A stretch of DNA of 64,000 nt from Bacteroidales bacterium (GTDB taxonomy: Bacteria; Bacteroidota; Bacteroidia; Bacteroidales; Bacteroidaceae), in NCBI GenBank assembly GCA_030528885.1, contig JAUMXY010000004.1, positions 1 to 64,000 on the forward strand, given 5' to 3'. The notes below the pieces were generated by a model. It was given only the letters and a program-made list of their open reading frames with translations. It was not told the origin of the DNA and ran no database searches. Below, in pieces: positions 1 through 8,397 of this stretch; position 1 is the stretch's first letter, and each line of letters starts with the position of its first letter. Both the position numbers and the translations under genes were made by a program.

Positions 1-216
1 CTCCCCTTAACTTCCCTTTAACACATTCCCTTCCGAAGCGAACACACATCACTGCATGAAGCGAAGTGGGATGGTTGGTGGCAGAAATAGCATGATGCAG
101 GATGTTCGTCCGTTTGAACAGGCAAAAAGTTACACAAATCAAGTTTAATGTGACTATTTGAAATGTCGAAGAGTATTTTTTTGCCTGTGGAGAAGTATTA
201 AATGCTATAAATTTTG

Positions 217-224
217 TATTTTTG
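217..224 (+). promoter_or_regulatory. -7 promoter box upstream of ald
   Basis: TATTTTTG matches the Bacteroidota -7 consensus TAnnTTTG and lies 50 bp before the alanine dehydrogenase start. The first 216 bases of the window otherwise hold no gene I can support. Confidence 0.6.
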
Positions 225-273
225 CACCACAAAATAAACACATCAATCGATAAATATCATTTTAATACATTGT

Positions 274-1386
274 ATGAAAGTCGGAATTCCTAAAGAGATG
301 AAAAATAACGAGAACCGTGTGGGCATGACTCCTGCAGGAGTGGCAGAGCTTTGCCTTCATGGACACGAGGTCTTTGTGCAGCGTAGCGCTGGCGAGGGCA
401 GCGGGTTCTCGGATGAAGAATATGAGAAAGCAGGCGCACGCATGTTGCCTGCCATTGAAGAAGTTTATGCAGTTGCAGACATGATTGTCAAGGTGAAAGA
501 GCCCGTTGAGCCAGAATACAAGATGGTGCGCAAGGGACAGCTCTTATTCACCTACTTCCATTTTGCCAGCGAGAAAGACCTCACAGAGGCTATGCTGAAG
601 AGTGGCGCTGTCTGCCTTGCCTACGAAACCGTGCAGCTGCCCAATGGCTCGCTGCCGCTGTTACAGCCAATGAGCGAAGTGGCAGGATGCATGGCTGTGC
701 TCAATGGCGCTTACTACTTGCAGAAGACGAAAGGCGGAAAAGGCAAGCTCATCAGCGGAGTGCCAGGTGTCAGCCCAGCCAATGTGCTTGTGTTGGGCGG
801 AGGCGTTGTGGGCGAAGCGGCGGCCATCATGGCGGCAGGATTGGGCGCGAACGTCACAATAACAGACATCTCGCTGCCTCGCTTGCGCCAGTTGGACATT
901 GAGACGCCAGCCAACGTGCACACGCTCTATTCTTCCAGCCACAACATCCGTCAGCAGCTCCCAACGGTGGACATCGTGATAGGCAGTGTGCTGGTGCCAG
1001 GAGACAAGACTCCTCACCTCATCACTCGCGACATGCTCTCGCTGATGCAGCCAGGCACCGTGATGGTGGATGTGGCTATTGACCAAGGCGGATGTTTTGA
1101 AACCTCTCACCCTACCACTCACAGCGACCCTGTCTACACGCTCGATGGCATCGTGCACTATTGTGTGGCAAACATCCCGGGAGCAGTTTCCAACACATCC
1201 ACGCTGGCATTGACCAACGCAACCTTGCGCTATGCCCTCGCTCTGGCCGACAAGGGCTGGCAGCAGGCATGCAAGGATGACTCGGCTCTGGCTAAGGGAC
1301 TCAACATTGTAGAGGGCAAGGTGGTGTTCAAGCCTATTGCCGATATCTTCGGCTTGCCTTACGAACCTCTCTCTCTCTCTTGCTGA
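274..1386 (+). CDS. ald: Alanine dehydrogenase
   Basis: NAD-dependent enzyme interconverting L-alanine with pyruvate and ammonia in the cytosol. The 370-residue protein has the family's full length. It opens with MKVGIPKE and the N-terminal AlaDh/PNT domain carries the substrate-site segments MIVKVKEP and YFHFASEK. A Rossmann dinucleotide fold follows around residues 170-200, with the glycine-rich VLGGGVVGEAA and then an aspartate (TITD) expected to bind the NAD ribose. The C-terminal part has the conserved NIPGAVSNTSTLALTNATL stretch. The gene stands alone, with its own -7 promoter box and a hairpin terminator just after the stop. The extreme C-terminus is short and serine-rich. Pyridine nucleotide transhydrogenase alpha is the only serious alternative, and the length and lack of membrane segments argue against it. 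Confidence 0.95.
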   Translation: MKVGIPKEMKNNENRVGMTPAGVAELCLHGHEVFVQRSAGEGSGFSDEEYEKAGARMLPAIEEVYAVADMIVKVKEPVEPEYKMVRKGQLLFTYFHFASEKDLTEAMLKSGAVCLAYETVQLPNGSLPLLQPMSEVAGCMAVLNGAYYLQKTKGGKGKLISGVPGVSPANVLVLGGGVVGEAAAIMAAGLGANVTITDISLPRLRQLDIETPANVHTLYSSSHNIRQQLPTVDIVIGSVLVPGDKTPHLITRDMLSLMQPGTVMVDVAIDQGGCFETSHPTTHSDPVYTLDGIVHYCVANIPGAVSNTSTLALTNATLRYALALADKGWQQACKDDSALAKGLNIVEGKVVFKPIADIFGLPYEPLSLSC

Positions 1387-1410
1387 TATTTCATTCATAT
1401 GCTATAGATG

Positions 1411-1442
1411 GAAAGGAGCACCTGTTTGAGGCGCTCCTTTTC
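1411..1442 (+). terminator. Intrinsic terminator after ald
   Basis: AAAGGAGC pairs with GCTCCTTT around a 13-nt loop, and the 3' arm runs into a short T-rich stretch. Confidence 0.7.
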
Positions 1443-1490
1443 TGTATAATTGTGACTTTCACAAGTTCGCTTGGGTTTGCAGGTGAAAAA

Positions 1491-1522
1491 TTTGTATATG
1501 TGACAGACTATTTGTAAATTTG
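1491..1522 (+). promoter_or_regulatory. Promoter of the AspT/YidE-type transporter
   Basis: TAAATTTG at 1515-1522 is a perfect -7 box. A TTTG at 1491-1494 lies 20 bp upstream, in the -33 position. The ATG follows 20 bp after the box. Confidence 0.7.
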
Positions 1523-1542
1523 CATATATATTCTAATACTAA

Positions 1543-3156
1543 TTGCATGACCTGTTTATGTTTGCAGAATTGTTGAAATCTTCGTACTTTGCGCTCTTCG
1601 TGATTGTGGCGCTGGGTTTTATGCTGGGACGCATCAAGGTGAAGGGCGTTTCGCTCGATGTGTCGGCAGTGATATTCATTGCGCTGTTGTTTGGCCACTA
1701 TGGGGTGTTCATCCCTAAGGAATTGGGCAATTTCGGTTTGGTGCTTTTCATCTTTACCATTGGCATTCAGGCAGGTCCGGGTTTCTTTGATTCGTTCAGG
1801 AGCAAGGGCAAGTCCTTGATTATCATCACGCTGTTGCTGATTGGCTCGGCTGCGCTCACGGCGGTGGGCTTAAAGTATGCGTTTGATGTGGAGACGGAAA
1901 GTCTGGTGGGGCTGATTGCAGGTGCGCTGACGAGTACGCCTGGTTTGGCGGTGGCGATAGACAGCACGGCTTCTCCGCTGGCTTCGATTGCGTATGGTAT
2001 AGCCTATCCGTTTGGCGTGATTGGCGTCATCCTGTTTGTGAAGCTGCTGCCTAAGATGATGCGTGTGGACTTGCAGCAGGAGGCCCGTGTGCTTGACGCG
2101 CAGAGACGCAGCAAATTCCCCGATATGCAGACATGCTTGTTCAAAGTGACGAATGAGGCTGTGGTTGGTCGCTCGCTGGCCGAACTGAAGTTTTCAACCA
2201 TGACAGGTGCCATCATATCAAGGATGAAGTCGGAGGGAGAGATTACCATCCCTATGGGGGTGACGGTGCTGAAGCCGGGCGACTGGGTGCAGTGTGTGGG
2301 CACAAACGATGCGCTGTCGCAGGCAGAGGTGATGCTGGGCGAACGCGAGGAGGGCGAGCTGCCGCTGGCTGAGACGCAGGACATACAGTCGTTGCTGCTG
2401 ACGGAGAAGCGCATTGTGGGCAAGCAGATTGGCGACTTGAAGCTGCACCAGAATTTTGGATGCACGATTACGAGGGTGAGACGAAGCGGCATTGACCTGA
2501 CGCCATCGGAGAGCTTGGAGCTGAAGTTTGGTGACAAGCTGATTGTGGTGGGCGAGAAGGAAGGACTGAATGGTTTTGCCTGCATGATAGGAAATAACGC
2601 GAAGCTGCTGTCAGACACGGATTTCTTCCCCATTGCGATGGGCATCGTGCTGGGCGTGATATTTGGCAAGCTGAACATCTCGTTTGGCGATGGCATGTCT
2701 TTTTCGCCAGGTCTGACAGGAGGTGTGCTCATTGTAGCGCTGGTGCTGAGTGCCATAGGAAAGACTGGCCCCGTCCTGTGGTCGATGTCGGGACCATCCA
2801 ACCAGTTGCTGCGGCAGCTGGGCTTGCTGCTCTTCTTGGCCGAGGTCGGCACGTCGGCCGGCAAGACGCTGGTGCAGACGTTTGAGACGAGTGGCCTGCA
2901 GCTCTTTGGCGTGGGCGCCATCATCACGCTGGTGCCTATGCTGGTGGCTGTGCTGGTGGGCAGATGGGTGTTCAAGATTTCGATGCTCGATTTGCTGGGC
3001 ACAATCACGGGCGGCATGACGAGTACGCCCGGCTTGGCGGCAGCCGACTCGATGGTGGACAGCAATATCCCCAGTGTGGCGTATGCAACGGTGTATCCTA
3101 TCGCTATGGTGTTCCTCATTATCTTTATCCAGCTCATCGCCATGCTGGTGGTGTGA
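1543..3156 (+). CDS. AspT/YidE-family transporter with two RCK_C domains
   Basis: Integral membrane carrier of the aspartate:alanine exchanger family. It has two hydrophobic halves of about five helices each (residues 1-180 and 360-537) around a cytosolic centre. The halves are internal duplicates: ALTSTPGLAVA in the first matches GMTSTPGLAAA in the second. The centre (about 200-370) holds two consecutive TrkA_C/RCK_C-type domains, each containing a GRSLAEL- or GKQIGDL-like turn and ending in a GDWVQCVG or GDKLIVVG strand. Such domains often bind ligands that gate transport. The length (537) suits the family. The position next to ald makes amino acid exchange an attractive guess, but the substrate cannot be read from sequence. 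Confidence 0.85.
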   Translation: MHDLFMFAELLKSSYFALFVIVALGFMLGRIKVKGVSLDVSAVIFIALLFGHYGVFIPKELGNFGLVLFIFTIGIQAGPGFFDSFRSKGKSLIIITLLLIGSAALTAVGLKYAFDVETESLVGLIAGALTSTPGLAVAIDSTASPLASIAYGIAYPFGVIGVILFVKLLPKMMRVDLQQEARVLDAQRRSKFPDMQTCLFKVTNEAVVGRSLAELKFSTMTGAIISRMKSEGEITIPMGVTVLKPGDWVQCVGTNDALSQAEVMLGEREEGELPLAETQDIQSLLLTEKRIVGKQIGDLKLHQNFGCTITRVRRSGIDLTPSESLELKFGDKLIVVGEKEGLNGFACMIGNNAKLLSDTDFFPIAMGIVLGVIFGKLNISFGDGMSFSPGLTGGVLIVALVLSAIGKTGPVLWSMSGPSNQLLRQLGLLLFLAEVGTSAGKTLVQTFETSGLQLFGVGAIITLVPMLVAVLVGRWVFKISMLDLLGTITGGMTSTPGLAAADSMVDSNIPSVAYATVYPIAMVFLIIFIQLIAMLVV

Positions 3157-3178
3157 GACGAGCATAGCATGAAAAGAA

Positions 3179-3192
3179 TGCGCTTAAGCGCA
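3179..3192. repeat. Perfect 14-bp palindrome in the transporter/GH51 gap
   Basis: TGCGCTTAAGCGCA is self-complementary and is followed by an AT-rich stretch. It could be a weak terminator for the transporter or an operator for the GH51 gene that starts 39 bp later. Confidence 0.4.
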
Positions 3193-3230
3193 GCTTTATT
3201 ATATACTAACTAATCTTTAACTAAAACTTT

Positions 3231-5762
3231 ATGAAAAAGAAACTCGTTTCTTCATTCTTAGCATTTTATGCTATGAATGTTTTGGCACAAACACCTGCTA
3301 TTACAGTGGACTTAAGCCAGAAGGGCGCTGATGTGTCGCCCAATTTGTTTGGTATCTTTTTTGAGGAAATCAGCCATGCCGGCGATGGAGGTCTCTATGC
3401 TGAGCTGGTGGAAAACCGTGGCTTTGAGGAGCACGTGTTGCCTTCAAGCATGACGTACGTGGACGGGCGCGCCGTAGCTGTGGACAGCCCTAACTATGAG
3501 CATCGTGTGAACAGAAGATGGAGCATCGACTGGAACATGGAGCGCAAGAAATATCAGGGATGGAAGATGCAGGCCAAGGGCGCTGTGGCTAAGGCGACAG
3601 TAGTGGAGGCTGAGCTGCCTCTGCATGAGAACACGCCTAACGCCATGAGGCTCGACATCACGTCGGTGGAGAAGGGAGGCAAAGTTGTGCTGACCAACAC
3701 CGGATACTGGGGCATGGGCCTGAAGAGTGGCGCGAAGTATGATTTGCGTTTCTATGTCAGGAGCGACAACTACAAGGGCGGCATCACAGCTCGTATCAGC
3801 GACAGCAAGACTGGCTCTACTTATGGATATGTGGAGTTTAAGAAGAGAAAGATTAAGGAATGGACAGAATATACAGCCGTACTCAACTCAACAGGCACAA
3901 CGGGTAACGGACAGCTCTCGCTCGAGTTTGAGGCGAAGGGTACGGTGTGGGTGGACTATGTTTCGCTCTTCCCACAGGACACGTTCAAGGGGAGAAAGAA
4001 TGGTCTGCGCCCCGACTTGGCGGAGATGCTCATCGGCTTGCATCCTAAGTTCATGAGATGGCCGGGTGGCTGCATCGTGGAGGGTGTAACCTATGAGAAT
4101 CGCGTGAAGTGGAAGGAAACGCTGGGCGACCCGATGACGCGCCGTGGCGAGTGGGACGCGTGGGGATACCGTTCTACTTGGGGCATGGGATACCATGAGT
4201 TCCTGCAATTTTGCGAAGACATAGGCATGGACGCGATGTTTGTGAATAACGCTGGTATGTCTTGTTCAGTCAGAAACGGCGACTTCGTAAGCTCGAAGGA
4301 GGATATGGACGCTGTGATTCAGGACTTCCGTGATGCCATCGACTACGCCTTGGGAGACCCTGCCACTAACGAGTGGGCGAAGAAGCGTGCTGAGGCTGGA
4401 CACCCAGAGCCTTTCCCATTGAAGTATGTGGAGATTGGCAATGAGAATGTGGGACCTGAGTATGTGAAGCACTTCAACTACATCTACCCTGTGCTGAAGA
4501 AGGAATATCCAAACATCATCTTCATCAACACGCTGGGACATACAGACCCTCTGCTGGCGCAGATTCCTGGCGACTACATGGTGGACCCTCACTGGTATCG
4601 CGACCCTAACTTCTTCTTCAACAACAACCACCTCTTTGACGAGGCGCCACGCACGCATGACATCTATGTGGGCGAGTACGCTTGCAACACAGGCGTAGGA
4701 GCAGGCAACCTGCTGGCTGCCATCAGCGAGGCGGCTTTCATCCTTGGCATGGAGCGCAACAGCGATGTGGTGAAGATGACTTCTTACGCTCCGCTTTTCG
4801 AGAATGAGAATAGAAGAGACTGGCCTACGAACCTGATTCACTTCAACAGCAACCAGACGTTTGGACGAGCTTCATACTATGTGCAGCAGATGTCGGCCGA
4901 GAACCAGGCTACTTACAATGTGTTTGTGAGCGAGACATCAACGTCGCTCGAAGTGACTCCTTTCCCTGCCGGCACAATTGGCCTGGGCAGCTACAGCACA
5001 CAATGCCAATATAAGAATGTGAAGATTACGACGGCCGACGGAAAGACGGTAGCGTATGAGCCTGATCAGTTCCAGAAGCTGAGAGGCGAGTGGAAGGTGG
5101 AAGGCGGCGCGCTGGCGCAGACTTCGAACGAGAACCTGACCATGGCTACGCTTCCAGCCTTCAAGGGCGACAGCTACACGCTGGAGATGCAAGCGATGAA
5201 AACGGGCGGCATGGAAGGCTTCTTCATCTACTACGGTATGGATGAGCGCGGACGCAACGGATACTCTGTCAACATTGGAGGATGGGCTAACCAAACTACA
5301 GGCTTCCAGCCTATGCAGCGCGGAAGGACGGTGGACGTGATTGGCAGACAGGTGCCACAGCGCATCGAGAACAATAAGTGGTATGACGTGAAGGTGGTAG
5401 TAACACCAGAACAGGTTACCCTCTACATGGACGGCAAAGAAATCACCAGAGCGAAAGCGCCTGCACAGACGCGTCAGTTCTGCCAGACAGGATACGACGT
5501 AGAGAAGGGCGAACTGGTGATTAAGGTGGTGAACGGAACGGAGCAGACTTACACACGCAGTTTCGACATCAAGGGAGCTAAGACTGTGGCACAGCAGGGA
5601 ACGGTGATTGCGCTGTCTGGTAATCCTTTGGAGGAGAACAGCTTTGAGGAGCCTAAGAAGCTTGCTCCTAAGACAACGCAGAGCAACGGATTTGGCAAGC
5701 AGTTCTCTTACGAGTTCGCGCCCATGTCGTACACCATTATTCGCATTAAGGCAACTCTCTAA
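3231..5762 (+). CDS. Secreted GH51 alpha-L-arabinofuranosidase
   Basis: Releases terminal arabinofuranose from arabinan or arabinoxylan outside the cytoplasm. A Sec signal peptide covers about residues 1-20 (cleavage near VLAQ/TP). A beta-rich CBM4_9-like insert spans about 85-250. The GH51 barrel follows, with acid/base Glu405 in EIGNEN and nucleophile Glu482 in YVGEYACN. A LamG/concanavalin-like module (about 590-740, GFFIYYG... and KWYDVKVVV...) sits between the barrel and the last beta-strands, which makes the protein 843 residues, long for GH51. The GH43 gene begins 12 bp downstream, so the two are probably cotranscribed. Both supply substrate to the arabinose operon on the other strand beyond 13.8 kb. 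No canonical -7 box is visible in the 74-bp upstream gap. Confidence 0.93.
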   Translation: MKKKLVSSFLAFYAMNVLAQTPAITVDLSQKGADVSPNLFGIFFEEISHAGDGGLYAELVENRGFEEHVLPSSMTYVDGRAVAVDSPNYEHRVNRRWSIDWNMERKKYQGWKMQAKGAVAKATVVEAELPLHENTPNAMRLDITSVEKGGKVVLTNTGYWGMGLKSGAKYDLRFYVRSDNYKGGITARISDSKTGSTYGYVEFKKRKIKEWTEYTAVLNSTGTTGNGQLSLEFEAKGTVWVDYVSLFPQDTFKGRKNGLRPDLAEMLIGLHPKFMRWPGGCIVEGVTYENRVKWKETLGDPMTRRGEWDAWGYRSTWGMGYHEFLQFCEDIGMDAMFVNNAGMSCSVRNGDFVSSKEDMDAVIQDFRDAIDYALGDPATNEWAKKRAEAGHPEPFPLKYVEIGNENVGPEYVKHFNYIYPVLKKEYPNIIFINTLGHTDPLLAQIPGDYMVDPHWYRDPNFFFNNNHLFDEAPRTHDIYVGEYACNTGVGAGNLLAAISEAAFILGMERNSDVVKMTSYAPLFENENRRDWPTNLIHFNSNQTFGRASYYVQQMSAENQATYNVFVSETSTSLEVTPFPAGTIGLGSYSTQCQYKNVKITTADGKTVAYEPDQFQKLRGEWKVEGGALAQTSNENLTMATLPAFKGDSYTLEMQAMKTGGMEGFFIYYGMDERGRNGYSVNIGGWANQTTGFQPMQRGRTVDVIGRQVPQRIENNKWYDVKVVVTPEQVTLYMDGKEITRAKAPAQTRQFCQTGYDVEKGELVIKVVNGTEQTYTRSFDIKGAKTVAQQGTVIALSGNPLEENSFEEPKKLAPKTTQSNGFGKQFSYEFAPMSYTIIRIKATL

Positions 5763-5774
5763 TACAGGCAAATT

Positions 5775-6800
5775 ATGAAGAGAATTTTAGCATCTCTGCT
5801 GCTCTTAGGCAGCATCAGCGCAGCTTCTGCGCAGCCTCAATTCAGATTTGATGCAGCTCACCCCGACGTGCACGACCCTGTGATGGCGAAAGGGGAGGAC
5901 GGACGTTACTACATCTTTGCCACAGGCTTTGGCGTCAGCGTGCTGTCAAGCGCCGACATGAAGGAATGGCGCCCAGAGCCTGCTGCCCTCAAGGTGATTC
6001 CTGAATGGGCGAAGCAGGAGGTGAAAGGATACAACGGACACACATGGGCACCTGACATCTATCACCACAACGGCATGTGGTATCTCTACTACTCATGCTC
6101 TACGTTTGGAAAGAACGGAAGCGCCATCGGTCTGGCTACGAACAAGACGCTCGACCCCAAGTCGCCCGACTTTGAATGGAAGGATCAGGGAATGGTGATT
6201 GCTTCGCACAGGGGAGTGGATTGCTGGAACGCTATCGACCCCAGCCTGGTGGTGGACGAGAAGGGGCAGCCTTACCTCTTCTATGGTTCGTTCTGGGACG
6301 GCATTCAGATGGTGAAGCTGTCGAAGAAGGACTTGAAAACGCCTACGAGCAAGCCTGTGACAGTGGCGCGACGATTCGACAAGAAGTACAAACTGGAGGA
6401 CATCGTCTTTACGCAAGAGGGGCACAACACCATCGAGGCAGGTGAGAATGCCATCGAGGCGCCTTTCATCTACAAGCATGGCGACTACTACTATATGTTT
6501 GTCAGCTTCGACTATTGCTGCCGTGGGCAAAACTCAACTTACAAGACAGTATATGGACGTGCCAAGAAAGCGAAGGGCCCTTACTATGACAAGGAGGGCA
6601 AGCGCATGGACAAGGGAGGAGGCACCTACCTGTATGGCCCTAATGAGACGTACTTTGGCGTAGGCCACTCTTCTGCGTATGACTTTGACGGCTCGTCTTA
6701 CTTCATCTCCCACGCCTATGAGAAGGACAAGAATGGCGGCGCCAAGCTGTTCATCCGTCCACTCGTTTTTGACGAGGAAGGTTGGATTGTGACGGAATAG
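5775..6800 (+). CDS. Secreted GH43 endo-arabinanase or arabinosidase
   Basis: Five-bladed propeller glycosidase, most like arabinan endo-1,5-alpha-L-arabinosidases. The signal peptide is MKRILASLLLLGSISAASA. The GH43 triad is visible: base Asp34 in HPDVHDPV, pKa-modulating Asp155 in CWNAIDPSLV, and acid Glu228 in NAIEAPF. HTWAPDIYHHNG and YYYMFVSFDYCCRG are typical of the arabinanase subfamily. At 341 residues it is a catalytic domain without accessory modules. The tight spacing to the GH51 gene suggests that the pair depolymerise arabinan together, with internal and terminal attack. The exact bond specificity is inferred. Confidence 0.92.
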   Translation: MKRILASLLLLGSISAASAQPQFRFDAAHPDVHDPVMAKGEDGRYYIFATGFGVSVLSSADMKEWRPEPAALKVIPEWAKQEVKGYNGHTWAPDIYHHNGMWYLYYSCSTFGKNGSAIGLATNKTLDPKSPDFEWKDQGMVIASHRGVDCWNAIDPSLVVDEKGQPYLFYGSFWDGIQMVKLSKKDLKTPTSKPVTVARRFDKKYKLEDIVFTQEGHNTIEAGENAIEAPFIYKHGDYYYMFVSFDYCCRGQNSTYKTVYGRAKKAKGPYYDKEGKRMDKGGGTYLYGPNETYFGVGHSSAYDFDGSSYFISHAYEKDKNGGAKLFIRPLVFDEEGWIVTE

Positions 6801-6886
6801 CCCCAAGAGGATGTATCAACATTCAGCTAATCATAAGACATCCTGTCGCAATGTAAGTTGAGGACATCCCTGCATAGATAACGTGT

Positions 6887-6949
6887 CGTACCCGAGGGGT
6901 GCGCCGCATCGTACCCCTCGGGTACGGCATGGCGCACCCCTCGGGTACG
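6887..6949. repeat. GTACCCCTCGGGT palindromic repeat, copy A
   Basis: Perfect 19-bp arms (6887-6905 and 6931-6949) enclose a third, internal copy of the core, CGTACCCCTCGGGTACG, at 6910-6926. T5 follows the right arm, so this copy could also terminate the GH51-GH43 transcript. Related elements lie at 19799, 45856 and 57129. Confidence 0.85.
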
Positions 6950-7292
6950 CTTTTTGTGCCCATTCCTCTCCAAATTTCTAAAGCGTTGATGCTCAAACAT
7001 GCCGCCCGTGTCGGAAATAATAGGCACAGGGTGTTCGTGTTATTGTGCACACGGTGTCTGAAACCTTGTCCGCGCGGTGTGCGTTTGCAGCCACTTGCCC
7101 AGCCCTCCTCAAGAAGAAAAGAGGCGCAAGGCGAAAATGCCCAGCGCCTCCATGCTGAAGTGTCAGTGTCTGACAAGTGTCGTGAACGTTTGGAAAGGCG
7201 AGTTCGGTATAAAGGTTCTCGCAAAGCGACTCTTTATATCGAATTGACGTTAAAAAAGATATTTTATTGGGCGCATTGTAAATGATTTTTCG
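6950..7292. other. Intergenic stretch without a supported gene
   Basis: Short open frames exist on both strands, but none shows a recognisable domain, a start context or a promoter. The stretch lies between the repeat element and the promoter of the restriction-modification island. Confidence 0.5.
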
Positions 7293-7300
7293 TATCTTTG
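7293..7300 (+). promoter_or_regulatory. -7 promoter box for the restriction-modification island
   Basis: TATCTTTG followed by C matches the Bacteroidota -7 consensus. Transcription from here would give an unusually long leader of almost 400 nt before the first methylase-like gene. Confidence 0.6.
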
Positions 7301-7584
7301 CACAAAGCATGAAGCGAGACGGGTTTGACGAGGATTGCCTATTCGGCACGCTGTCTCCTTGTCCGTTCTGCTTGAGTCAAATGCAGTTTGCCTGAAAGAA
7401 AAGGCTGACTGCCAAGTCTAACCTGAAAAGCAAGACAAAAAAAGAAAGAAACAATTAGATAACATAGAATTATTAACAAAGCATTAGCTATCTCGAAGTA
7501 CCCCGAAAATTTGGCGATTTGAAAAGGTATTCAGTTGAAATAGTTCATGTTCACGTTGGAGCGTGGGCAGGACTTATCACTGGA

Positions 7585-7680
7585 TACAGGTTACGCCAAA
7601 TACCTCGGGTACTTGATAAGGAAAGTTCACGCTTTTTGTGTGCCTTCAAGTACCCGAGATTCTGTCTGACGTAACCTGTA
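7585..7680. repeat. Long hairpin in the leader of the modification genes
   Basis: TACAGGTTACG (7585-7595) pairs perfectly with 7670-7680. CTCGGGTACTTGA (7604-7616) pairs perfectly with 7646-7658. The inner part adds AAGG/CCTT. The structure ends 21 bp before the GTG start of the first methylase-like gene. Its core CTCGGGTAC is also the core of the dispersed GTACCC repeats. It could be an operator, an attenuator or a mobile hairpin. Confidence 0.8.
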
Positions 7681-7701
7681 TTTCTTCCGATTTAGACTGA
7701 T

Positions 7702-8397
7702 GTGCAGCAAGAAATGCACATGGATGACATGGACGCAGGCTTGATGCCTCCCCCGAAGAAGGAGCGGCAAATCAAGTCGAAGGAACGTGTGTCGAAGCAT
7801 GGAGAAGTGTTCACCGCCGAACGGGAGGTGAACGCGATGCTCGACCTTGTGAAGCAGGAAACGGAGCGCATCGAGAGCCGTTTCTTGGAGCCGGCGTGTG
7901 GCGACGGCAACTTCCTCATTGAGATTTTGCGCCGCAAGCTGGCGGTGTGTGAAGCGCGCGTACAGAAGAAGCAGTTCACGCAGTTGCAGTATGAGAAGCA
8001 TGCCGTGTGGGCGGTGAGCAGCATCTACGGTATCGAACTCTTGCCCGACAATGCCGAGGCTTGTCGGCAACGGCTCTACCACTACTTTTGTCAGCAGTAC
8101 GAGCGGCTGTTTGGCAGTGCGTGCAAGTCTGCTTGCCGTGAGGCGGTGGCGTATCTGTTGGAGCGCAACATCATCATGGGCGATGCTTTGACCTATCGGC
8201 GTGTTGACCATCCTGACGAGTGGATTGTGGTGAGCGAATGGTCGTTCATCGGCGACGGAAAGGTGGTGCGCCGCGACTACAGTTTCTCCTACTTGGTGGC
8301 GACAGGACAAGGCGGCGACCTCTTCAGCGATATTCCCTGCGACACCTTCCCACCTGTGTACTTCTTGAACCTGAACCATCAAGCCTATGAAAACTAA
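7702..8397 (+). CDS. Methylase-like protein with SAM motifs but no NPPY
   Basis: 231-residue protein resembling the N-terminal half of an adenine-specific DNA methyltransferase. Visible motifs: a motif X-like GEVFTAEREVNAMLDLV, the SAM-binding LEPACGDGNFLIEIL (about residues 67-81), YGIELLPDNAE (motif II) and IIMGDAL (motif III). The catalytic (N/D)PPY motif is missing; the C-terminal 60 residues instead carry IVVSEWSFIGDGKVVRRDY. In-frame TAG at 7693 limits the start to GTG 7702 or ATG at 7714, 7720 or 7729. Its last 11 nt overlap the next gene. It may be a partner subunit of the second methylase or a non-catalytic SAM sensor; an independent active enzyme is unlikely. Confidence 0.75.
   Translation: MQQEMHMDDMDAGLMPPPKKERQIKSKERVSKHGEVFTAEREVNAMLDLVKQETERIESRFLEPACGDGNFLIEILRRKLAVCEARVQKKQFTQLQYEKHAVWAVSSIYGIELLPDNAEACRQRLYHYFCQQYERLFGSACKSACREAVAYLLERNIIMGDALTYRRVDHPDEWIVVSEWSFIGDGKVVRRDYSFSYLVATGQGGDLFSDIPCDTFPPVYFLNLNHQAYEN

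Noticed and set aside
6899..7285. A 128-residue frame beginning in the palindromic repeat
   Set aside because: It starts inside the repeat, has no domain and no upstream promoter.
7700..7744. A 14-codon ATG frame overlapping the first methylase start
   Set aside because: Too short to support; Cys/Trp-rich and out of frame. It could only matter as a leader peptide, for which there is no further evidence.
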